From the NCBI RefSeq assembly GCF_015234515.1, contig NZ_JADGMY010000023.1:62001-126000 (forward strand): 64,000 bases of DNA, given 5' to 3'. Positions 33,368 to 40,743 of this stretch are shown in pieces. Position numbers and translations under genes: made by a program. The notes beneath the pieces are model-generated. The model had not been told where the DNA came from and made no database searches. It saw only the letters and a program-made list of their open reading frames with translations. This DNA is from Cellulomonas sp. (GTDB lineage: Bacteria; Actinomycetota; Actinomycetes; Actinomycetales; Cellulomonadaceae). Each line of letters begins with the position of its first letter. The stretch's first letter is position 1.

Positions 33368-34591
33368 TCAGCTCGGCGACGTCGGGTTCCACACCGCGGC
33401 CAGGGCCGCCCAGTCCTCGTCCGTCAGCAGGCTCGCGGGGGTCACGTTGACGTGGGTGACGCCGTTCGTCGCGGCCTCCTCGACCGCCTGCGTCAGGACG
33501 TCGGCGGAGAGCACCCCCGGCGGGTCGACCGAGAACGGCGCCCACATGCCCACCGACACGGTGAAGCGGGACATGTCGTACCCGGCCTCCTCGAGGCCGG
33601 CGGTCACGCGGGAGATGTCGGTGGGCGGGCGCTGACCGAACAGGTAGGCCCACAGCACGAGACGGTCGGCGGAGCGCAGCAGGACGTCGTACAGCTGACC
33701 CGAGACCGGGGAGCCCTTCGCCGGGTCGTCGAAGTCGACCCGCGCGTCCATCGCCAGGACGATCCCCGCGCCGCGGCCGCCGTCCACCGCGTCGAGTGCG
33801 GACCGCATGCGCGCCAGGAGCCCGGCCAGGACGTCCGCGCGCCACGCCGCCACGGAGTCGGCGTAGTCGTCCGGCAGGCCGTCGGCGGTGCGCGGCCAGT
33901 CCGTCGCACCGGTCATCTCGCGGAACAGCGCGAGGTCGTCGTCCCCGAACGAGTTGATGTCGAGGAAGAGCTCGGTGATCGCGATCTGGCTCGGCTCGTA
34001 GCGTTCACCCAGCGCCGCCACGTACTCCACCAGGCGGTCGCCCACCGGGCCCCGGGCGAGCTGCGCGGCCGACGCCGTGTAGGTCGCCGGCGTGCCGTCG
34101 GCCGACCTCCCGGCGATCGACGGGTCCTGCACGATCCACTCCGGGACGTACGCGTCGACGACGAGCCCGATCTCCCGCTGCCTGCCGTCGCCCGTCAGCC
34201 GCAGCGCCCGCGCGGCGCGCGCGATGTGGTCGGCCCCGGGCTCGGCGGCCGCGTCGGGGTACGCGGCCCAGTCGAACGCCGTGAACTCGACGCGCCCGGC
34301 GTTGAGGTCGACGCCCGTGGCACCGACCTCGTCGAGGTGGGCGTCGAGGGCCGCCCAGTCCGTCGCGGGGTCGGTCACGATGCCGAAGTCCACGCTCACC
34401 GAGCGCAGCGACTGCGGCTGCGACGACGACGGCGCCCGCAGCGGCGGCGGCACGTCCTGCCAGGGGCGGGCCACGACGACCGCGACCACGACCACGACCA
34501 GGAGCGAGGAGAGGACGATCACGAGCCAGGACCGTGATCCTCGACCAGCCCGCTCACCGACACCGTCCCGCTGCGTTCCAGCTTGTTCCAT
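33368..34591 (-). CDS. Membrane-anchored barrel-like protein, possible glycoside hydrolase
   Basis: 407 residues. A single N-terminal membrane span (SWLVIVLSSLLVVVVVAVVV, about residues 22-42) is followed by an extracytoplasmic domain. The latter reads like a TIM-barrel sugar enzyme: VSVDFGIVTDPATDWAALDAHL, LVVDAYVPEWIVQDP, ITELFLDINSFGDDD, IVLAMDARVDFDDP, RLVLWAYLFGQRPP, GVTHVNVTP. This recalls the C-terminal glycosidase domain of PgaB-type polysaccharide proteins, but I cannot confirm it. The ATG at 34591 has GGAGAA upstream yet overlaps the glycosyltransferase by 73 bases; an in-frame GTG at 34561 is an alternative. Context suggests polysaccharide processing at the cell surface. Confidence 0.65.
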   Translation of the reverse strand: MEQAGTQRDGVGERAGRGSRSWLVIVLSSLLVVVVVAVVVARPWQDVPPPLRAPSSSQPQSLRSVSVDFGIVTDPATDWAALDAHLDEVGATGVDLNAGRVEFTAFDWAAYPDAAAEPGADHIARAARALRLTGDGRQREIGLVVDAYVPEWIVQDPSIAGRSADGTPATYTASAAQLARGPVGDRLVEYVAALGERYEPSQIAITELFLDINSFGDDDLALFREMTGATDWPRTADGLPDDYADSVAAWRADVLAGLLARMRSALDAVDGGRGAGIVLAMDARVDFDDPAKGSPVSGQLYDVLLRSADRLVLWAYLFGQRPPTDISRVTAGLEEAGYDMSRFTVSVGMWAPFSVDPPGVLSADVLTQAVEEAATNGVTHVNVTPASLLTDEDWAALAAVWNPTSPS

Positions 34592-35802
34592 CTGTTCTCC
34601 GCGTTCCCCAGCTCGAGCCGTGCGGCATCGAGCACGACGACGGTCATGAGCGCCGAGTAGACGGGCCACAGCCCGACGGTCCACAGGTAGCGCAGGTCCC
34701 GAGGAGCCCGGTCCAGGAGCACGGCGACGACCAGCAGGACGCACGACAGCGGCAGACCGACCAGCAGCAGCCACTGCCACAGCGAGCTCGGCAGCCAGCT
34801 CGTGCCCTCGACCAGGACCAGCACGACGAGCACGAGGGCGGCGAGCACCTGCAGGAACGGCGCGACGACCTGCGCCAGCGTGTTGTACAGCAGGTACACC
34901 CCGAAGGCCCCGTACCGCGGGTTGCCGATCATGCTGCGGTGCAGCCCCGTCGCCTGCAGCAGCCCGCGGGCCCACCGCACGCGCTGGCGCCACAGGCCGC
35001 GCAGGGTCGACGGCGACTCGGCGAAGACCAGCGCGTCGGGAGCGAACGTCACGCCGTACCCGGCGCGGTGCACCCGCCACGTCAGCTCGAGGTCCTCGCC
35101 GAGGGTGTCGGTCCGGACCGGCCCCACCTGCTCGAGGACGTCACGCCGGAAGGCCCCGACGTTGCCCGACACCACGGGCATGCACCCCAGCACGTCGAGG
35201 GCGCGCCGCATCAGACCGGTGCCGACGTGGCTGATGAGCGAGAGCAGCCGGGTCAGGACCCGGTCGAGGTTGACGGGCCGGTCGTTGCCGCACACCGCGC
35301 CGACGCGCTCGTCGCGGAATCCCCGGAGCAGGCGGGTGAGCGTGTCGGGGCGGAACAGCCCGTCGGCGTCCACCAGCACGAGGACCTCGCCCTGCGCGGC
35401 CGCGATGCCGGTGTTGAGCGCGGCTCCCTTGCCGGCGTTCTGCTGGTGGAGGGCACGCACCCGCCGATCCGCGGCGGCCAGCTCGCGCATCCGGGCGTAC
35501 GTGCCGTCGGACGACCCGTCGTCGACGCACACGACCTCGAGCCGGGGGTGGTCGCTGCGCAGGATCGACTCGATGCAGTTGCCGATGAGCAGCGCCTCCT
35601 CGTAGGCGGGGACGACCACGCTGACCGACGGGGGCTCGGTGAAGAGCGGCCCGTAGCCGGCCGGCCCGGGCGTCGCGCGCCGCTGCCGGACCTCGAAGAC
35701 GACGGCCGCGGGGACGAAGGCGAGGCGGATGAGGCCCACGACCAGCAGCGACGCGCCGACGACGACCACGAGCGACGTCAGCAGCGCGAGGACCACGGAC
35801 AT
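34519..35802 (-). CDS. Family 2 membrane glycosyltransferase (PgaC/NodC/cellulose synthase-like)
   Basis: 427 residues. One N-terminal span or two (to residue 35), then the catalytic domain: VSVVVPAYEEALLIGNCIES, VVCVDDGSSDGTY, LVLVDADGLFR (DxD), LGEDLELTWRVH (catalytic Asp) and QRVRWARGLL (the QxxRW motif of processive synthases). Four or more C-terminal spans follow. Such enzymes polymerise and often extrude beta-linked polysaccharides from nucleotide sugars, N-acetylglucosamine or glucose being usual. The gene starts four bases after the ATP-grasp stop and overlaps the barrel-protein gene, so the three form one operon. The sugar used is not readable. Confidence 0.9.
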   Translation of the reverse strand: MSVVLALLTSLVVVVGASLLVVGLIRLAFVPAAVVFEVRQRRATPGPAGYGPLFTEPPSVSVVVPAYEEALLIGNCIESILRSDHPRLEVVCVDDGSSDGTYARMRELAAADRRVRALHQQNAGKGAALNTGIAAAQGEVLVLVDADGLFRPDTLTRLLRGFRDERVGAVCGNDRPVNLDRVLTRLLSLISHVGTGLMRRALDVLGCMPVVSGNVGAFRRDVLEQVGPVRTDTLGEDLELTWRVHRAGYGVTFAPDALVFAESPSTLRGLWRQRVRWARGLLQATGLHRSMIGNPRYGAFGVYLLYNTLAQVVAPFLQVLAALVLVVLVLVEGTSWLPSSLWQWLLLVGLPLSCVLLVVAVLLDRAPRDLRYLWTVGLWPVYSALMTVVVLDAARLELGNAENRWNKLERSGTVSVSGLVEDHGPGS

Positions 35803-35806
35803 CGGG

Positions 35807-36706
35807 TCAGCCCGGCCAGTCGTCGAGGACCGTGTCCAGGATCTGCGGCGCCGACGCCGACACGGCCCCGAACCGGGCGTTGACCTCGAGGACCACGGGC
35901 ACCCCGTCGGCCAGGCGGCGCACGTCCATGTCGACCGGCCCGACCAGGTCCAGGGCCTCGACCGTGCGCGCGGCGAGGGCGGCGACGTCCGGGGCGTCCC
36001 CGTCCGGAAGACGCTCGACGGCCGTCGCGTTGCCGATCCGGCCGTGCTCGAGCGCCGCCTTCTGCAGCACCACGACGACGGTGCGCCCCGTGTCGGGCGA
36101 GCGGTACACCTGCGGGCTGTACTCCACGGCGGGGGCGAACACCTGGACCACCCAGGACGCGTCGACCTTGTCCCACACCGGGTCGTCCGGCCGGTCGACC
36201 ACGTGCACGCCGCGACCGCCGCGGGCGACCCGCGGCTTGACGACGACCGGACCACCGGCCCAGGCGAGCGCGTCCGCCGCGGACGCGAACGCGTCGGCCG
36301 GGGCGAACGCCGGGACCGCGACGTCCGCGCGTGCGAGCGTCCACATCGTCAGGAGCTTGTCCCCCGCGACCGCCGCCGCCGAGGCCGTCGACCCGACGAG
36401 CGCGCTGCCGAGCCCCGCGGCTCGCCCGAGGACCGCGATGCGCGGCAGCTCCTCGGAGACGGTCGGGACCACCAGGTCCGGATTCACGCGCGCGATCAGG
36501 TCGAGCATCGCCGGCTCGTAGCGCGGGTCACCGGCGGCCGGGACCGCCTCGACCGTCTCGAACCCCGTGACGGGCACGGGGTTCAGGTCCGCCCCGACGG
36601 CCCGCAGCTCCGGGGCACGCCCGACGAGCTGGGCGCCCAGCGCGCGCCCTGCCGGACCGGCGGCACCGGTCACCAGGATCGTGCGCCGTCCCCCTGCGCC
36701 CATCAT
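35807..36706 (-). CDS. ATP-grasp protein (carbamoyl-phosphate synthase large-subunit-like)
   Basis: 299 residues. The N-terminal pre-ATP-grasp Rossmann half (TILVTGAAGPAGRALGAQL, then ADLNPVPVTGF) is followed by VNPDLVVPTVSEELPRIAVLG. The ATP-grasp core has KPRVARGGRGVHVV (the ATP-binding Lys and Gly loop), DASWVVQVFAPAVEYSPQVY and the metal-binding VVLEVNARFGAVSASAP (Glu and Asn ligands). Such enzymes join a carboxylate to an amine or thiol with ATP. Similar ATP-grasp genes occur beside glycosyltransferases in surface polymer loci, where they may attach an amino acid or modify a sugar acid. Exact reaction unknown. First gene of the operon. Confidence 0.85.
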   Translation of the reverse strand: MMGAGGRRTILVTGAAGPAGRALGAQLVGRAPELRAVGADLNPVPVTGFETVEAVPAAGDPRYEPAMLDLIARVNPDLVVPTVSEELPRIAVLGRAAGLGSALVGSTASAAAVAGDKLLTMWTLARADVAVPAFAPADAFASAADALAWAGGPVVVKPRVARGGRGVHVVDRPDDPVWDKVDASWVVQVFAPAVEYSPQVYRSPDTGRTVVVVLQKAALEHGRIGNATAVERLPDGDAPDVAALAARTVEALDLVGPVDMDVRRLADGVPVVLEVNARFGAVSASAPQILDTVLDDWPG

Positions 36707-36766
36707 CGGATCATGGCACGCGCCGTCCGGGGCCGCAGGAGGGCAGTCGGCGCGCGGGGCCGCCGC

Positions 36767-38500
36767 TCAGGAGGTCGCGTCGTCCGTGGGCGCGCTCGGG
36801 GTGGCAGTCGCGGCGACCTCGGGTGCGACCGGGATGTCGACGAGGCGGAAGTCGTCGTCGAACGCGACGCCCGTCCCGGCCTGGAACACCACGGTGTCGA
36901 CGTCGAGACGCGGGTACACGAACGAGAACGTCCGGGTCTGGCCGCCGTCGATCCACGAGCTGGCGTCCAGGTCCGACGCGGTGAACCACTCGCCGTCCGG
37001 CCACGTCTCGTTCTCCCCGACGCGGTAGTCCAGCGGGAACAGCCGGGACGCGCCCTGCAGGACCGTGCCGCGGGCGGTGATGTCGTGCGGCGTGACGGTG
37101 TCGCCGGGGCGGTGGGAGGCGAACCCGCGCAGGAAGCCCACCGCCCAGCCCAGTCCGTCCTTGTCGTCCGCGGCGTGCACGGTCAGGTCGACGACCACGT
37201 GGCCGTGCACGCGGCGGGCCGTCGCGTCGACCTCCCACGTGCGGGCCACCGTCTCCACGCGCAGCGGCGTCCCCGCGGTTCCGACGTGCGCCCCGAACTC
37301 GGGGAGCTCACCCTCCGTCGTGACGTCGGTGCGCGTGACGACCTTCGACGTGAGCGACACCGTCACGCGCCGGTTGAGCGCCCGCCCCTCGTCCGACGTG
37401 TTGTCCGCGACCGGCTCGGACTCCCCGCGGCCGTCGACCCGCATGCGGTGCCCGGCACCGCCGGCGTGGGCGGCGAGCGCGTCCGCGACGGCCTGCGCGC
37501 GTCGCCGGGACAGGTCCCGGTTGTACGCGTCGTCGGCCTGGTCGTCGGTGTGGCCGACGACGTCGACGGTGCCCTTCTCACGCTCGGCGAGCCGCTGCGC
37601 GACCAGCGCGACGGCCTGGGCGGACTCCGGCGTCAGGTCGGCCGAGTCGAACGCGAACAGCACGTCGGACCCGAGCGTGACCTCGACCCGCTCGGTGGAC
37701 TCGATGGTCCGCACGGCACCGTGGAGCTCGGCGCTCGTCGACTCCAGCGGGAACGTCGGAGCGCTGACGACGGCGTCGAGGTCGAGCTCCTCGGGCGGCT
37801 CGACCTCCTCCGCGTCGGGGGTGGCCGACGGGCTCGCGGAGGCCAGGGCGGCCGCCGTCGCGGCGGCGTCCGCGGCCGCGACCACGTCGTCCGGGTGCGC
37901 GGCCGGGGGGACGTCGCCCTCGATGACCGGCACCTCGGCGAACAGCGGGGCGCCGGGCACCAGCAGGGACAGCGCCGTGACGTCCTGCGCCGGTGCGGCG
38001 AAGGGCATCTGGAGACGCGTGCCGTGGGCCGCCCCGATGCGGTGCCAGCGCTCGGGTGCGACGACGGGCTCCCCCGCGGTGTCGGCGCCGACGTGGTAGG
38101 CCACGTCGGCGGCGAGGTCGAAGAGACGGACGTTGGCCGGCGGCTTCCCCTCCGCGATGAAGGACGTCACGTCGAAGCCGCCGATGCGGACGTCCTCGTC
38201 GAGCTCCTCGAGCGGGACGACGTCGAGCGTCAGGACCACGTGCTCACCGGCGCGCACCAGCGGGTGCACGCGCACCTCGAGGTCCACGCCGCCCTCGGGG
38301 ATCACCGCGGTCGCGACGACGTCGTCCGGCTGGGGGCCCGGGTCGACGGTCGGCGTCGGGGTGCCGGGACCGGGCGACGGGTCACCGCCGGTGCACGCGA
38401 CGAGTGCGAGACCCAGCGCGACGGCGAGGACGGCGCGCGCGGGGCGGCGGCATCGGGCAGCAGGCACGAGGGTCTCCAGACGGACGAGGGGTGCCGCCAT
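36767..38500 (-). CDS. OmpA-domain lipoprotein
   Basis: 577 residues. The signal peptide ends in lipobox LVAC (AVLAVALGLALVAC, Cys near residue 36), followed by a Pro/Thr/Gly linker. An N-terminal unknown region (50-250) precedes a clear OmpA-like peptidoglycan-binding domain at about 275-390: VLFAFDSADLTPESAQAVAL, VVGHTDDQADDAYNRDLSRRRAQAVADAL and DEGRALNRRVTVSL. A further 190-residue C-terminal part is unlike known families I can recall. A lipid anchor plus wall-binding module would pin the membrane to the peptidoglycan. The start at 38500 was chosen from the signal sequence. Divergent from nrdI. Confidence 0.87.
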   Translation of the reverse strand: MAAPLVRLETLVPAARCRRPARAVLAVALGLALVACTGGDPSPGPGTPTPTVDPGPQPDDVVATAVIPEGGVDLEVRVHPLVRAGEHVVLTLDVVPLEELDEDVRIGGFDVTSFIAEGKPPANVRLFDLAADVAYHVGADTAGEPVVAPERWHRIGAAHGTRLQMPFAAPAQDVTALSLLVPGAPLFAEVPVIEGDVPPAAHPDDVVAAADAAATAAALASASPSATPDAEEVEPPEELDLDAVVSAPTFPLESTSAELHGAVRTIESTERVEVTLGSDVLFAFDSADLTPESAQAVALVAQRLAEREKGTVDVVGHTDDQADDAYNRDLSRRRAQAVADALAAHAGGAGHRMRVDGRGESEPVADNTSDEGRALNRRVTVSLTSKVVTRTDVTTEGELPEFGAHVGTAGTPLRVETVARTWEVDATARRVHGHVVVDLTVHAADDKDGLGWAVGFLRGFASHRPGDTVTPHDITARGTVLQGASRLFPLDYRVGENETWPDGEWFTASDLDASSWIDGGQTRTFSFVYPRLDVDTVVFQAGTGVAFDDDFRLVDIPVAPEVAATATPSAPTDDATS

Positions 38501-38578
38501 GATGCCCGAGACGTCCGGATCAGGCCTTTCGCCGTCCAGAGCCTCACCCGTCCGGCGTACACCCCCTCCCCTCCTCGC

Positions 38579-38595
38579 GTGAGAGAGCGATCCAG
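38579..38595 (+). repeat. Isolated copy of the 17-base repeat core
   Basis: GTGAGAGAGCGATCCAG matches the core of the arrays at 16788-16956 and 17287-17366 exactly within its variable positions. It stands alone in the 198-base gap between the divergent OmpA-lipoprotein and nrdI genes, which suggests a dispersed family or a regulatory site. Confidence 0.7.
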
Positions 38596-38698
38596 GACGA
38601 CCGGCTGCTCTCGCGCGGGCGAAGGCGCGGGGGGCGCCGGCCGGTGTCCGGGACCTACGTCCGCGCCGCCCGCCGCCCCGACGGGGTGGGCTGGTGGG

Positions 38699-39139
38699 AT
38701 GCGCCGCACGCCCGTCTACTACTACTCGTCCTCGAGCGGGCTGGTCCGCACCTTCGCCGAGCGGCTCGACCGCCCGGTGCGCAACCTCGCGGAGCGCGAG
38801 CACCGGCGCAGCGAGGTCGACGGGCCGTGGGTGCTGCTGACCCCGTCGTACAAGACCGGCAACGACGCGAACGACACGATCCCCGAGGCGGTGCGACGGT
38901 TCCTGGCCTCGCCCCACAACCGGCGGCTGCTCGTCGGCGTCATGGGGTCGGGCAACCGGAACTTCGGGCAGTACTACCAGAAGGCGGCCCGGGAGGTCGC
39001 GCAGCGGTCCGGCCGGCCCGTGCTGTTCGAGTTCGAGCTCGCGGGCACGCCCTGGGACGTCGAGGAGTGCGAGCGGATCCTGCGCGACCTCGACGCGGCC
39101 CTGGCCGAGCGGCACGCGGACGGGCGGCCCGCGGCCTGA
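38699..39139 (+). CDS. nrdI: NrdI-type flavodoxin for class Ib ribonucleotide reductase
   Basis: 146 residues. The flavin-binding start VYYYSSSSGLVRTFAERL and VLLTPSYKTGNDANDTIPEAV, then GVMGSGNRNFGQYYQKAA, are diagnostic NrdI motifs. NrdI supplies an oxidant to assemble the Mn(III)2-tyrosyl radical centre in NrdF. The usual partners nrdH, nrdE and nrdF are not in this window, so this copy is orphaned here or displaced from the operon. It is divergent from the OmpA lipoprotein, with a repeat core in its upstream region. Confidence 0.9.
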   Translation: MRRTPVYYYSSSSGLVRTFAERLDRPVRNLAEREHRRSEVDGPWVLLTPSYKTGNDANDTIPEAVRRFLASPHNRRLLVGVMGSGNRNFGQYYQKAAREVAQRSGRPVLFEFELAGTPWDVEECERILRDLDAALAERHADGRPAA

Positions 39140-39245
39140 CCGCCGCGACGGCTCCCGAACCCGGCCTGCACCCGGCCCGAGGGTGCGCGTCCCGCGGCGC
39201 GGCGGCACAGTGGACCGGGACGTCCGCCGACCCGGGAGGCCCGAC

Positions 39246-39389
39246 GTGACCGGACGCGCGAGCGACGAGCCGCAGGACCACGAACGACGCACCCGCCGGA
39301 TCGCCCGGCTGCTGGTGTGGACGGGTGCGGCGATCGTCCTGGGCGTCGTCGTGGGGCTGGTGTACGCGATCCACCCGCTGCTGACCTGA
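39246..39389 (+). CDS. Small single-span membrane protein
   Basis: 47 residues from a GTG with a strong GGGAGG site six bases upstream. A charged N-terminal half (DEPQDHERRTRRIARLL) precedes one hydrophobic span (VWTGAAIVLGVVVGLVYAI) and a very short tail HPLLT. The layout predicts an inner-membrane protein with the N-terminus in the cytoplasm. It is 106 bases after nrdI on the same strand. No family recognised. The ribosome site and composition support a real gene, but it is short. Confidence 0.55.
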   Translation: MTGRASDEPQDHERRTRRIARLLVWTGAAIVLGVVVGLVYAIHPLLT

Positions 39390-39441
39390 CGCGCCGGGAG
39401 ACGCCCGGATCGCGCGGTTCGCCGTCCACGGGTTCACCCGT

Positions 39442-40734
39442 TCAGCGGGTGGTGACCGCCCACCGCCCCGACGTCAGGTCCGCCAGCCGCGGCAGGATCG
39501 TGTCCCCCGCGACGCGCAGGCCGTCGTGCAGGTACTCGTTGGTGATCCACACCTGCGCGTTGCCCAGGCCGTCCGCGGTGCGCAGCGCCAGGTCCAGGTC
39601 GACGTACGGGTCGTCGTAGTACTGCACGGCGGCGACGGGCACGTCGGTGGCGGCGAGCCGGTCGACGTCGTACAGCCCGGGCCACTCGGTGCGCGACGCG
39701 AGCTCGTCGGCGACGGCGGCGAACGGCCGCAGCGCCGCGACCTGCTGGTACATCCACGGGTACACGGCCTCGCCGGTGAGCTGCAGCGGCCGGGCGTCCG
39801 TCGCGAACTGCGGGTGCCGGGCGTGCTCGTCCGCCGCCGCCCAGCCGGGCTCGCGGTGGCCGGAGTGGTAGATGACCTCCTGCAGCACCAGGTACAGCGG
39901 GTTGGTCGCGAACCCGGTGCGCGTCGCGACCTGGGCGAGGAACCCGGGCGCGGGCTCGCCGCGACGGTCGAGCGCGGTGTCGAGCAGCCAGTGCAGGCCG
40001 TCGGCGCCCGTGCTCATCCCGAGATCCATCCCCAGGGTCTGCAGCCGCTCGACGCTCAGCACCTCGCCCGTGGGCAGCACGACGTCCCCGGCGGCGACGC
40101 GGTCCGCGAGGCGGCCCAGCAGGTCGACGTCGTCGGGGAACGCGCGGGCCAGCGCGCGGTTGCGTGCCGCCTGCCGCGGGTAGGTGGCGGCGTAGACGTC
40201 CTCGGCGGTCGCCCCCACGGGCGGCAGGCCGCCGGTGACCCAGCAGGCGTCGAGCGCCTCGGGGTGCCGCGACAGGTACGTCAGCGTGAGGAACCCGCCG
40301 TACGACTGGCCGAGCGTCGTCCAGCGTCGCCCGCCGTACACGGTGCGGCGCAGGTGCTCGGCGTCCTCGACGATCGCGTCGGCGCGGAAGCACGCCAGGT
40401 AGTCGGCGGCCGTGCGGGCGTCGTCGAACGCCGCGACGTCGGCGCCGTCGACGCGCGACGAGCGACCCGTCCCCCGCTGGTCGAGCAGCACGACGCGGTG
40501 CGTGCGCAGCGCGGTGGCCCACCAGCCGCCGCCGGGCATCGGGCGCGGCCCCATGCCGCCGGGCCCGCCCTGCAGGAACAGCAGGAGCGGCAGGTCCTCG
40601 CCGTCGCGCGCGGGGTCGACGACCTCGCGCGCGAACACCTCGAGCGTGCCGAACCGCTGCGGGTCCGCCCGGTCCACCGGCACCTCGACGCGGTGCTCGC
40701 GCACCCGGAAGCCGGTCATCGCGTACTCGTCCAC
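39442..40734 (-). CDS. S33-family proline iminopeptidase-like hydrolase
   Basis: 430 residues, alpha/beta-hydrolase. FLQGGPGGMG is the HGGPG oxyanion motif in a variant form. VLLDQRGTGRSS precedes the nucleophile in TLGQSYGGFLTLTYLS (Ser near residue 144). A long cap region follows, then the Asp region VAAVQYYDDPYVDLD and a His in ITNEYLHDGLRVAGD. Proline iminopeptidases release N-terminal Pro from peptides. No signal peptide. It starts nine bases after the GH31 gene ends, so they are probably co-transcribed although their chemistry is unrelated. Confidence 0.88.
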   Translation of the reverse strand: MDEYAMTGFRVREHRVEVPVDRADPQRFGTLEVFAREVVDPARDGEDLPLLLFLQGGPGGMGPRPMPGGGWWATALRTHRVVLLDQRGTGRSSRVDGADVAAFDDARTAADYLACFRADAIVEDAEHLRRTVYGGRRWTTLGQSYGGFLTLTYLSRHPEALDACWVTGGLPPVGATAEDVYAATYPRQAARNRALARAFPDDVDLLGRLADRVAAGDVVLPTGEVLSVERLQTLGMDLGMSTGADGLHWLLDTALDRRGEPAPGFLAQVATRTGFATNPLYLVLQEVIYHSGHREPGWAAADEHARHPQFATDARPLQLTGEAVYPWMYQQVAALRPFAAVADELASRTEWPGLYDVDRLAATDVPVAAVQYYDDPYVDLDLALRTADGLGNAQVWITNEYLHDGLRVAGDTILPRLADLTSGRWAVTTR

Positions 40735-40743
40735 ACCGCGACC

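Noticed and set aside
39390..39441. Terminator between the small membrane protein and the S33 gene
   Set aside because: Only a 6-bp stem with a two-base loop (39428-39441) is visible, too weak to call.
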